64,000 nt of DNA from Streptomyces sp. WMMC940 (GTDB taxonomy: Bacteria; Actinomycetota; Actinomycetes; Streptomycetales; Streptomycetaceae): assembly GCF_027460265.1 (NCBI RefSeq), contig NZ_JAPZBC010000001.1, positions 3,557,001 to 3,621,000 on the forward strand. The letters are read 5' to 3'. Under the pieces are notes generated by a model, which saw only the letters and a program-made list of their open reading frames with translations, had not been told where the DNA came from and ran no database searches. The translations under genes were made by a program, and so were the position numbers. The first letter of the stretch is position 1; each line of letters opens with the position of its first letter. Below are positions 42,738 through 50,119 of the stretch, in pieces.

Positions 42738-42977
42738 TCAGTCGTTGGCGCAGACGTTGCCGAAGGCCGGGTTCAGCAGACCGACGACGTCGACGGTGTT
42801 GCCGCAGACGCCCACCGGGACGTGGACCGGAACCTGGGCCACGTTGCCGGACGCGACGCCGGGCGAGCCCTCGGCGGCACCGGCCGCGCCGCTGTCCGCG
42901 ACGGCCATGCCCGCACCGCCCATGATCAGGGCGACGCCCGTGCCCGCAAACACGACCGACTTCGCGATTCGCTTCAT
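42738..42977 (-). CDS. short chaplin
   Basis: The 79-residue paralogue of its neighbour has signal peptide SVVFAGTGVALIMGGAGMAVA and chaplin domain DSGAAGAAEGSPGVASGNVA, QVPVHVPVGVCGNTVDVVGL, LNPAFGNVCAND, with both Cys. The two genes are in tandem with separate terminators, so each has its own promoter. The ATG follows GGAAGAAATA. Confidence 0.95.
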   Translation of the reverse strand: MKRIAKSVVFAGTGVALIMGGAGMAVADSGAAGAAEGSPGVASGNVAQVPVHVPVGVCGNTVDVVGLLNPAFGNVCAND

Positions 42978-43212
42978 TATTTCTTCCTTCCGGGGGGTTA
43001 GTGATGCGGCGCAAGCAACAACGAGGGCACCCGAAGTCCGGACACGGAGGAACGCCAAAAGGATTAATCCGCACCCTGACGTTCCGGTCCGGACAGGGAA
43101 AGAACGGTCCGGCGCCGGAATGAATTAGGGCTAGAGTCACCTCTCGCGCCGGCTCCGCGAAGAGCGCACGAAGCCGCCCCCCACCGGCCCGCTCATGTGA
43201 ATAGCCTTGGAT

Positions 43213-44529
43213 ATGAATCGGAATCGACGATCCGCGCAGCATGCTGAGTCCCGGCAGCAGCCGGATCACCTTCCGATGCCCCGTGCACCGGAATTCCCGC
43301 CGGCCCTTCCGTCCGGAGAGGGCCCCGACCCGGTCCGGCGCACCGTCCAGCGCCCGCCGTCCGGCCCGGGCTCGGCCCCGCGTGCGGGCCGGACGGTCGT
43401 GCTCCACGTCGTCCAGCAGGCCGACGGCGGGATGGCCCGGGTCGTCCTGGACCTGGTGGCCCATCAGGTCCGCGGAGGAATCCCGGTGGCGGTGGCCTGC
43501 CCGGGCGGCGGCATGCTCGCGGACGCCGTGCTCGCGCTCGGTGCCGGTGTCCACCGGTGGCGTGCCGGCAAGAGGGCCGGCCCACTGCTGCCCCGCGAGG
43601 TGGGGCAACTCTCGAGGATCGTCGCCGTGGCGGGCCCACGGCTGGTGCACGCCCACGGGCCCAAGGCCGGGCTCGCCGCCCGGCTCGCGCTGCGCGGCCG
43701 GATCCCCACCGTCTTCCAGCCGCACGTCTGGTCGTTCGGTCAGGCCGGCGGCGTCCTGGCCGGTCCAGCCCGCCGCTGGGAGCGTTACGGGGCCCGCTGG
43801 GCGGACCGGATCGTCTGCGTCAGCGAGACGGAGCGGCGCAGAGGCGCGGCGGCCGGCGTCGAGGCGCTGTGGACCGTCGTCCCCAACGGCGTGGACACCG
43901 AGCGGTTCCGGCCCGCCGCGGACGGAGCGCGGCGGAACCTTCCGCCGCTGGTCGCCGACCTGCCCGCGTCCGCGCCGCTCGTGGTGTGCGTGGGACGGCT
44001 GTGCCGGCAGAAGGGGCAGGACGTGTTGCTGGCGGCATGGGAGCAGGTCCTGCGCAGACTGCCGAACGCCCGCCTCGTGCTGGTCGGGGACGGCCCCGGG
44101 GCCGACGCCCTGCACGCGTCGGCCCCGGCGTCCGTCCGGTTCGCGGGCGACCAGCCGGACTCCGCGCCCTGGTACCGGGCGGCTGACCTGGTCGTCGTCC
44201 CGTCGCGCTGGGAGGGCATGGCCCTGACGCCCCTGGAGGCGATGGCCTGCGGCCGGCCGGTCGTGGTCACGGATGTCGCGGGAACACGGGAGAGCCTGCC
44301 CCCGGGGCACGCGCTGTTCTGCACGACGCCCCCGCAGGATCCGTACGCCCTGGCCACGGCCGTGGGCGACCTGCTGCTCAACGGCCCGCTGCGCAGGACG
44401 CTCGGTCGCCAGGGCCGCCAGCACGTCCTCGCCGCACACGACGTACGGCACAGCGCCTCCGCGATCGCGAACGTCTACCGCGAGGTGTCGGCCGCCCGGC
44501 CCGCGGTCGGCGGCACGACGGGAGACTGA
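43213..44529 (+). CDS. GT-B glycosyltransferase (family 4) embedded in the chaplin block
   Basis: The product is about 438 residues. An N-terminal Pro/Arg-rich tail of about 60 residues is followed by a Rossmann domain (TVVLHVVQQADGGMARVVLDLV..VHAHGPKAGLAARLAL) and a C-terminal domain with VVPNGVDTERFRP, VVCVGRLCRQKGQDVLLAAW, VPSRWEGMALTPLEAMACGRPVVVTDVAG. The E-x7-E equivalent (WEGMALTPLEAMACG) marks GT4. It may decorate a surface polysaccharide or protein. The start is uncertain: ATG 43213 or TTG 43207, with no good ribosome site. It is on the opposite strand to all neighbouring chaplins and ends in a shared terminator. Confidence 0.88.
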   Translation: MNRNRRSAQHAESRQQPDHLPMPRAPEFPPALPSGEGPDPVRRTVQRPPSGPGSAPRAGRTVVLHVVQQADGGMARVVLDLVAHQVRGGIPVAVACPGGGMLADAVLALGAGVHRWRAGKRAGPLLPREVGQLSRIVAVAGPRLVHAHGPKAGLAARLALRGRIPTVFQPHVWSFGQAGGVLAGPARRWERYGARWADRIVCVSETERRRGAAAGVEALWTVVPNGVDTERFRPAADGARRNLPPLVADLPASAPLVVCVGRLCRQKGQDVLLAAWEQVLRRLPNARLVLVGDGPGADALHASAPASVRFAGDQPDSAPWYRAADLVVVPSRWEGMALTPLEAMACGRPVVVTDVAGTRESLPPGHALFCTTPPQDPYALATAVGDLLLNGPLRRTLGRQGRQHVLAAHDVRHSASAIANVYREVSAARPAVGGTTGD

Positions 44530-44642
44530 CGACCGCGCTCGAGCACCCCGGCCCGTAGGCGGGGCCGTTCCCGGAACGCGTCCGCCCGGCGAGGGCCCGC
44601 CCCGGGCCCGTCGTCGGCCGGACGGTCCGTCCGGACGCGAAA

Positions 44643-44679
44643 CGGCCGGGAGGGTCCGATGAGGGGACTCTCCCGGCCG
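44643..44679. terminator. bidirectional hairpin terminator
   Basis: CGGCCGGGAGGGTCC pairs with GGACTCTCCCGGCCG, 15 bp with one mismatch, between the converging glycosyltransferase and long-chaplin genes. Confidence 0.75.
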
Positions 44680-44702
44680 GGTTCACACGGGGGCGCGGCC
44701 GT

Positions 44703-45521
44703 TCAGCGACGCGCGGCGGCCGTCCCGCGGCGGTACAGCAGGGCGCCGCCGGCCAGCAGACCGACCGCGGCGGCACCGGCCGCCAGCGTGCCGGCGTTGC
44801 CGCCGGTCTGGGCCAGCTGCTCCGTCGTCGAGGAGTCGACGACCCGGTCGTCGACCGGGGTGTCCACCACGGGGACCAGGACCTCGGGCACCTCGGGGAT
44901 CTCGGGCACCTCGGGCACCTCGGGGATCTCGGGGGTGACCGGGATCTCCGGCGTCTCGGGCGTCTCGGGGGACTCCGGCGTGACCGGGGTCTCGGGCACC
45001 TCCGGCGACTCCGGCGTGACCGGGGTCTCGGGCACCTCCGGCGACTCCGGCGTGACCGGGGTCTCGGGCACCTCCGGCGTCAGCGGCGTCTCGGCCGTGC
45101 CGTTGCCGCAGTTGTTGCCGCCCGCCGGGTTCAGGGCGCCGATGACGTCGATGGTGTTCCCGCAGGCGTTGACCGGGATGTCCACCGGCACCTGGACGTT
45201 GTTGCCGGAGGCGACGCCCGGGGAGCCCACAGCGGCACCGTCCGCGGACGCGCCCGCGGATCCGGCCGCGCCCTCGTCGGAGGCGTTGACGCAGGCGTTG
45301 CCGAACGCGGGGTTGAGGACCCCGACCACGTTCAGGGAATTCCCGCAGACGTTGACCGGCACGTGCACGGGGGCCTGGACGTTGTTGCCCGACAGTACGC
45401 CGGGCGAGTTCGCGGCCTCGGCGTCGGCCTGGGAGTCGGCGCTGGCGTACACACTGGTCAAGGACAGAATCCCGGTGGCCGCCGCGGCCGTCAGAATTCC
45501 CTTGCTGATGACCTGTCGCAT
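44703..45521 (-). CDS. chpA: long chaplin, two chaplin domains with sortase anchor
   Basis: The 272-residue cell-wall-anchored chaplin has a signal peptide (GILTAAAATGILSLTSVYASA), chaplin domain 1 (DSQADAEAANSPGVLSGNNV..VCGNSLNVVGVLNPAFGNACVN) and chaplin domain 2 (AAVGSPGVASGNNVQVPVDI..LNPAGGNNCGN). A Pro/Glu/Thr-rich stalk of about 95 residues follows, then the sortase motif LAQTG, a hydrophobic helix and a basic tail. Gene order with the next short chaplin and divergent rodlins matches S. coelicolor chpA-chpD-rdlA-rdlB, hence the symbol. It holds the short chaplins to the wall. Confidence 0.93.
   Translation of the reverse strand: MRQVISKGILTAAAATGILSLTSVYASADSQADAEAANSPGVLSGNNVQAPVHVPVNVCGNSLNVVGVLNPAFGNACVNASDEGAAGSAGASADGAAVGSPGVASGNNVQVPVDIPVNACGNTIDVIGALNPAGGNNCGNGTAETPLTPEVPETPVTPESPEVPETPVTPESPEVPETPVTPESPETPETPEIPVTPEIPEVPEVPEIPEVPEVLVPVVDTPVDDRVVDSSTTEQLAQTGGNAGTLAAGAAAVGLLAGGALLYRRGTAAARR
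44971..45078 (-). repeat. three tandem 36-bp repeats in the long-chaplin stalk
   Basis: GACTCCGGCGTGACCGGGGT-type 36-bp units start at 44971, 45007 and 45043, coding Pro/Glu/Val/Thr repeats. Such repeats change copy number easily. Confidence 0.85.
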
Positions 45522-45633
45522 GTTGTTGTTCTTCCCGCTTTCGCTTCGCGAGCCGATCCCGGGGCGGTGCCGCAGGGCACGCCCCAGGACCGACGGAAAA
45601 CGACCCTTCAGGGCTGTATGCGAGGACTGGATG

Positions 45634-45867
45634 TCAGTCGTTCACACAGAGGTTGCCGAACGCAGGGTTCAGCACGGCAATGAGATTGACGGAGTTGCCG
45701 CAGGCATTCACCGGAATGTGTACCGGAATCTGGATGACGTTCCCGGAGAGCACTCCCGGCGAGCCGGCCGCGACACCGGTCGCACCGGAGTCCGCGAGCG
45801 CGGGCGAAGCCATTCCCATGGCCATCACGAGTCCCGCCAGCACCGTCGTGGTCCTTCTGAACTTCAT
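45634..45867 (-). CDS. chpD: short chaplin
   Basis: The 77-residue product has signal peptide TTTVLAGLVMAMGMASPALA and chaplin domain DSGATGVAAGSPGVLSGNVI, QIPVHIPVNACGNSVNLIAV, LNPAFGNLCVND. More Ile-rich than the other two short chaplins. Position between the long chaplin and rdlA matches chpD of S. coelicolor. The ATG follows GAAGGAATCC. Confidence 0.93.
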   Translation of the reverse strand: MKFRRTTTVLAGLVMAMGMASPALADSGATGVAAGSPGVLSGNVIQIPVHIPVNACGNSVNLIAVLNPAFGNLCVND

Positions 45868-46043
45868 ATCGGATTCCTTCTGTTCGGCGGTCGGAGTGAG
45901 TGCCGTGGAAATGCACGGGCAATGCCACGACGCTCTGCCAACGAGCCGTGCCGACCGAAGAAACCCTTCTGCGGCCCGGGACCCCGCTCAATTCACTCGA
46001 ATGCCCGGACGGCCGAACCCGACGACCGGGCCGGAACGGGTGC

Positions 46044-46454
46044 TCAGCCGTTGCCCTCGCCGTTGCCCGAGAGCACCGGGATGTCGGAGAGGATGTGCGA
46101 CAGGGCCTCGTCGCCCTTGGCCTGGGTCGAGTTCTCCGTGCACTGCTGGGCCTGCGGGCTCGACAGGACGTTGAGGTCCTGGACGCCGACCGGCACCAGA
46201 CCGACGAGCGAACCGGCGTTGGCCTTGGCGGGCAGGCCCACGCAGGGCTTGTTCAGCGAACCCTGGACCAGGGCGAGCTGCGGGCTCTGGGCGCCGTAGG
46301 TGGCCGAGTTGCCGAACACCTGCGAGGCACCGACGCCACTGGCGGACGTCGTACCGGTGTCGTCGCCGATGGCCAGGGCCTGGGGGGCGGCGGCGGCCGA
46401 GGCACCGATTACGGAGGCCGTGACCGCAGCCGCAGCCATAACCTTCTTGATCAT
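46044..46454 (-). CDS. rdlA: RdlA, rodlin
   Basis: The 136-residue rodlin has signal peptide [20 protein letters not shown].. and mature chain [20 protein letters not shown].., [40 protein letters not shown], with the two conserved Cys. Rodlins arrange chaplin fibrils into the rodlet layer on aerial hyphae and spores. It is divergent from rdlB across a 331-nt gap, as in S. coelicolor. The ATG follows GAAAGGCAAG. Mature parts of RdlA and RdlB are nearly identical. Confidence 0.95.
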   Translation of the reverse strand: MIKKVMAAAAVTASVIGASAAAAPQALAIGDDTGTTSASGVGASQVFGNSATYGAQSPQLALVQGSLNKPCVGLPAKANAGSLVGLVPVGVQDLNVLSSPQAQQCTENSTQAKGDEALSHILSDIPVLSGNGEGNG

Positions 46455-46785
46455 CACTTGCTTGCCTTTCTGCAGGAACACTCCAGCTCGTCTGCGCACC
46501 GACTCAAACTGGACGGAGGACGTTTGGTTGCGGGGCTTCACCCGAACAGCCCTCATGACGCGTCGTTCGCGACGCGCGCCCGAAGGCCGCCGGCGGGTGA
46601 GGGAACCGCCTGGCCGGAGGGCACGCGGACCGCCGTCGGCACCGTCCTTTGGAGTGAAGCGGAGGAACCAAGTCCGCTGGTCCGAGTTGGTCAGGAGGCT
46701 CCGGGAAACGGGCACCTCAGTCCCCTCTCAGAACCCCGGGAACCCGGAACCCCAAGGACCCTGAACCCAGGAAAGGGATCAACTC
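46455..46785. promoter_or_regulatory. divergent rdlA-rdlB promoter region
   Basis: 331 nt without a gene. The last 60 nt before rdlB contain a cluster of GGAACCC-like units (CCCCGGGAACCCGGAACCCC around 46735-46755). Both rodlin promoters lie here. Confidence 0.5.
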
Positions 46786-47196
46786 GTGCTGAAGAAGGCT
46801 ATGGCGGCTGCGGCCGTCACCGCGTCGGTCGTCGGCGCCTCGGCCGCGGCGGCGCCGCAGGCCCTGGCCGTCGGCAATGACACGGGCACCACGTCGGCCA
46901 GTGGTGTCGGCGCGTCGCAGGTGTTCGGCAACTCCGCCACGTACGGCAACATGAGCCCGCAGATGGCACTCGTCCAGGGTTCGCTGAACAAGCCCTGCGT
47001 GGGCCTGCCCGCCAAGCTGAACGCCGGTTCGCTCGTCGGTCTGGTGCCGGTCGGCGTCCAGGACCTCAACGTCCTGTCGAGCCCGCAGGCCCAGCAGTGC
47101 ACGGAGAACTCGACCCAGGCCAAGGGCGACGAGGCCCTGTCGCACATCCTCTCCGACATCCCGGTGCTCTCGGCCAACGGTCAGAGCAACGGCTGA
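46786..47196 (+). CDS. rdlB: RdlB, rodlin
   Basis: 136 residues, GTG start, signal peptide [26 protein letters not shown], mature [20 protein letters not shown].., with Cys in [10 protein letters not shown] and AQQCTENS. It differs from RdlA in only a few mature positions (for example [10 protein letters not shown] for [10 protein letters not shown]). GGAAAGGGATC precedes the start. It acts with RdlA and the chaplins in rodlet formation. A long hairpin follows. Confidence 0.95.
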   Translation: MLKKAMAAAAVTASVVGASAAAAPQALAVGNDTGTTSASGVGASQVFGNSATYGNMSPQMALVQGSLNKPCVGLPAKLNAGSLVGLVPVGVQDLNVLSSPQAQQCTENSTQAKGDEALSHILSDIPVLSANGQSNG

Positions 47197-47213
47197 CCCT
47201 CGGCCACGCCGAC

Positions 47214-47254
47214 CGGGCCGGGCCGTTCGCGGTGCTCCGCGGCGGCCCGGCCCG
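47214..47254 (+). terminator. hairpin terminator after rdlB
   Basis: CGGGCCGGGCCG pairs with CGGCCCGGCCCG-type right arm, with an inner CGCGG/CCGCG stem. Confidence 0.75.
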
Positions 47255-47335
47255 TTCGCGTGGGCGCCCGGAGCCCTGTCGGAGGCCGTGTCGCCGCGCC
47301 GACGTACCGCGCCCGCCGGTGGGAGCGGCGGCCGC

Positions 47336-47578
47336 TCACCAGCGGGGCCAGGACCAGGAGACGAGGTCGGACCACTCACGGTCATGGACGCCGGGAACGG
47401 CCCTCCCCTGGGCGTACCAACTGGCCATGAGAGACGCGTAGATGGGCTCCACCGAGCGGTCCGCGACCGGCCGGGCCGCCGGCCTCACCCGGTCCACCGG
47501 CTCCCTCGCGCCTTCCGGTTCCCTGCGGCTCGCCGGAATCAGCCCCTGCCGTTCCCAACGGCCCTTGTGCTCCGCCAT
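47336..47578 (-). CDS. small protein with the YxxLxxxWxxxGxxxPGxxDxxWxxLV motif
   Basis: The 80-residue product has a charged N-terminal half (MAEHKGRWERQGLIPASRRE..) and a C-terminal core VEPIYASLMASWYAQGRAVP, GVHDREWSDLVSWSWPRW. The core shares spacing with residues in the protein at 32018-32419. Five tryptophans lie in the last 40 residues or so. No known family recognised. The ATG at 47578 follows AAGGGATATTGGGGGC. It sits between rdlB and the third rodlin on the other strand. Confidence 0.65.
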   Translation of the reverse strand: MAEHKGRWERQGLIPASRREPEGAREPVDRVRPAARPVADRSVEPIYASLMASWYAQGRAVPGVHDREWSDLVSWSWPRW

Positions 47579-47779
47579 GCCCCCAATATCCCTTACCGCC
47601 CGGGCTCGTTGGTGCGAAAGAACCGAACGTCCCGAACAGCGCCCTCCGCGCTGGGCCGATCGGGTTACAGGCCGCAACCGGGGCGCGCAGGCCGGTGTTG
47701 ATCACTGCGTCCATCATTCACCGGTGGAGTGCGCATCCCGACGCCCCGAACATCGCGAACCTCCCCGAAGGGAATCACC

Positions 47780-48187
47780 ATGAAGAAGCTGTGGGCAGCA
47801 GCAGCCGTGACCGCGTCCGTGGCCGGAGCCGCGCTGACCGCCGCCCCGCAGGCAATGGCCATCGGCGACGACGGCGGCACCACGTCGCTGAGCGGCAACG
47901 ACGCCGCGCAGGTCTACGGCAACTCGGCCACCTACGGCGCCCAGAGCCCGCAGCTCAGCGCCGTTCAGGGTTCGCTGAACAAGCTGTGCGTGGGCCTGCC
48001 CGCCAAGCTGAACGCCGGTTCGCTCGTCGGTCTGGTGCCGGTCGGCGTCCAGGACCTCAGCGTCCTGGCCAACCCGCAGGACCAGCAGTGCGCCGAGAAC
48101 TCGACCCAGGCCAAGGGCGACGAGCCGCTGTCGCACGTCCTGGACGACGTCCCGGTGCTCTCCGGCAACGGCGTCAACAACCACTGA
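47780..48187 (+). CDS. third rodlin-family protein
   Basis: The 135-residue product has signal peptide [20 protein letters not shown].. and the rodlin mature chain ([60 protein letters not shown]). It is clearly diverged from RdlA/RdlB (SLSGND, DEPLSHVLDDVP). GAAGGG precedes the ATG. S. coelicolor has two rodlins, so this is an extra paralogue in the block with its own promoter and terminator. Confidence 0.93.
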   Translation: MKKLWAAAAVTASVAGAALTAAPQAMAIGDDGGTTSLSGNDAAQVYGNSATYGAQSPQLSAVQGSLNKLCVGLPAKLNAGSLVGLVPVGVQDLSVLANPQDQQCAENSTQAKGDEPLSHVLDDVPVLSGNGVNNH

Positions 48188-48215
48188 TCCCGTACACGCC
48201 ACGGTTCAGGGCCCA

Positions 48216-48264
48216 GGGGCCCGGCTCGGCCGACCGCTACTCGCGGTTCGGCGGGCCGGGCCCC
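48216..48264 (+). terminator. hairpin terminator after the third rodlin
   Basis: GGGGCCCGGC..CCGACCGC pairs imperfectly with GCGGTTCGG..GCCGGGCCCC around TACTC. Confidence 0.65.
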
Positions 48265-48315
48265 CGCGCGTAGGTCCCGGACCGGCTCCCGGCCTCCGGC
48301 TCGGCGTCCCGCCCG

Positions 48316-49476
48316 TCAGCCGCGCTTCACCGCGCGCAGTACCACGAACTTCGGATTGCTCGCGACGGTCTCGCAGTTCCCGAAGATCCGGCGCAGTTTG
48401 ACGTGGTAGCCGAGGTGCCGGTTGCCGATCACCCACAGCTCGCCGCCGGGGCGCAGGGCCCTGCGGGCGCCGGTGAACATGCGCCACGAGGTGCTGTCGG
48501 TCAGCGCCCGGTGGGTGTGGAAGGGGGGGTTGTTCAACACCAGGTCGACGGACTCGCGCTCGGTCCCGGACAGCCCGTCGCCGACGGCGAAGGCGGCACC
48601 GGCGGACGGCCCGGTGTTCGCCCGGAAGGTGGCCTCGGCCGAGGCGACGGCCTGGAACGACTCGTCCGTGAACACCACCTCGGCCTCCGGGTTGGCGACC
48701 GCCACGGCCGTACCGACCACGCCGTTGCCGCAGCCCAGGTCCACGACGCGGAGCGGACCGCGGCGGTCGGGGAGGTGTTCGAGGAAGAAGCGGGTGCCGA
48801 TGTCCAGGCGGTCGGCGCAGAAGATCCCCGCGTGATTGGTCACCGGGCGTCCCGACATGACGCCGATGCCGGCCGGAAGCGTGTAGCTGCGGGGCCAGGG
48901 GGCGTCCGGGACGGCCGCGGGTCCGGTGCGGTCCGGTTCGGGGGCGCAGTGGATGAGCCTGGCCTTCTTGACCGCCAGTGATGTGCGGGTGGGGCCGATG
49001 ATCCGCTCGAAGAGCTTCAGCGTGGAGGTGTGGATCTCCGTCACCATGCCCGTGCCGACCACGAGCGTGTCGGCGGTCAGCCGGGGCGCGAGCCGCTGGA
49101 GCTGGTCCTCGAGCAGCGCGAGGCTCTTGGGGACGCGGACCAGCAGTACGTCGATCCGGTCCGGCGGGGTGTCCTGGGTCGACAGCAGCCGTACGCCGTC
49201 GGCCTCGGCGGCGGAGCGGTTGCGGACGAGATTGGCGCGGGTCGCCCGCTGGGTGAGAAAGGAGTCGGTGATCTGCACGGGCCGGTGCGCCGCGAGTGCC
49301 GTGACCAGCGCTCCCCAGCGGTCGCCCACCACGACCACGGTGCCGCCGAGCGTCTCGCCCTCCAGGTGGCGCAGCAGGTACTCGTCCGAGGCGTCCCAGG
49401 CGCGGAGCCGGTCACGGGGGTCCTCGGGGAAGCGGGTGAGCCCGAGGTCGCCCCATGACGTGGTGAAGATGTTCAT
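48316..49476 (-). CDS. RsmC/RlmG-type rRNA guanine-N2 methyltransferase
   Basis: The 386-residue product has two methyltransferase-like halves. The N-terminal half (VVVVGDRWGALVTALAAHRP) is degenerate. The catalytic C-terminal half has SAM motif VVDLGCGNGVVGTAVAVANP and the base-flipping motif LVLNNPPFHTH. This matches RlmG (23S G1835) and RsmC (16S G1207); the exact target cannot be told by eye. The ATG at 49476 is used. It is 12 nt upstream of nothing else in its operon; the DM13 gene behind it has a separate start at 50061 and reads the same way, so the two may be co-transcribed. Confidence 0.88.
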   Translation of the reverse strand: MNIFTTSWGDLGLTRFPEDPRDRLRAWDASDEYLLRHLEGETLGGTVVVVGDRWGALVTALAAHRPVQITDSFLTQRATRANLVRNRSAAEADGVRLLSTQDTPPDRIDVLLVRVPKSLALLEDQLQRLAPRLTADTLVVGTGMVTEIHTSTLKLFERIIGPTRTSLAVKKARLIHCAPEPDRTGPAAVPDAPWPRSYTLPAGIGVMSGRPVTNHAGIFCADRLDIGTRFFLEHLPDRRGPLRVVDLGCGNGVVGTAVAVANPEAEVVFTDESFQAVASAEATFRANTGPSAGAAFAVGDGLSGTERESVDLVLNNPPFHTHRALTDSTSWRMFTGARRALRPGGELWVIGNRHLGYHVKLRRIFGNCETVASNPKFVVLRAVKRG

Positions 49477-49488
49477 CGTGCTCTCAGG

Positions 49489-50061
49489 CTACGCGGCCGC
49501 CTTGCCGAGCTCCGCGGCGCCGAAGGAGACGTCGAAGCGGTCGCACCAGATGGTGACGCTGGTCAGGCGGTTGAGATCGGCGTCGGCGGGCAGCGCGTAG
49601 TTCTGGTCGCCCTTGTTGCCCTTCAGCTTGCCGAGGCTGACGTACTGCCCGTCGTCGAAGACGTGCCAGCCGTCCTTGCCCTCCTTCACCGGCGCGTCGG
49701 TGAGCCAGACGCGCAGGTCGGGGCCGCTGCTGGTGTCCAGGCCCTCGATCCGGAGGGTGCGGGAGCCGTCCGCGAGCCGGACGATCTTCACACTGCCGTT
49801 CGTGGCGTGCTCATGGCTAATGAAGCTTCCCGTGGCCAGCACCTCCGGCGCGGACGCGGCCGGCGGCGCCGTGTCCGCGGACGCCCCCGGTCCGTCCGGC
49901 GAGGCCGGTGCGGCCGGGGCGGCCGCGGGCAGTTCCTCGCGCACGGTCTCGTCCACCCAGAGCTTCCAGGGCTGGAACCAATACAGCCCGGCGACGGCCA
50001 CCACCGCGACCACCACCAGCCCCACGATCACCACGGGTCTGCGTACCACCGATGTCCTCAT
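49489..50061 (-). CDS. membrane-anchored DM13-domain protein
   Basis: The 190-residue product has an N-terminal membrane helix (PVVIVGLVVVAVVAVAGLYWF), a Pro/Ala-rich linker, then a DM13 domain outside the cell: TGSFISHEHATNGSVKIVRLADGSRTLRIEGLDTSSGPDLRVWLTD.. ending TIWCDRFDVSFGAAEL. DM13 domains carry a conserved Cys and are thought to be redox or electron-transfer modules. The start is uncertain: ATG 50061 or TTG 50073. Twelve nt separate its stop from the methyltransferase ATG, so the pair is likely one transcript. Confidence 0.85.
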   Translation of the reverse strand: MRTSVVRRPVVIVGLVVVAVVAVAGLYWFQPWKLWVDETVREELPAAAPAAPASPDGPGASADTAPPAASAPEVLATGSFISHEHATNGSVKIVRLADGSRTLRIEGLDTSSGPDLRVWLTDAPVKEGKDGWHVFDDGQYVSLGKLKGNKGDQNYALPADADLNRLTSVTIWCDRFDVSFGAAELGKAAA

Positions 50062-50119
50062 GGCTCCATTCAAGTCGCACAGGACCGCGAAAGGAACGTT
50101 CCCGGTGGTGACGGAAGTC

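Noticed and set aside
44925..45090. CRISPR-like array
   Set aside because: The evenly spaced repeats are contiguous 36-bp units coding the chaplin stalk; there are no spacers and no cas genes.
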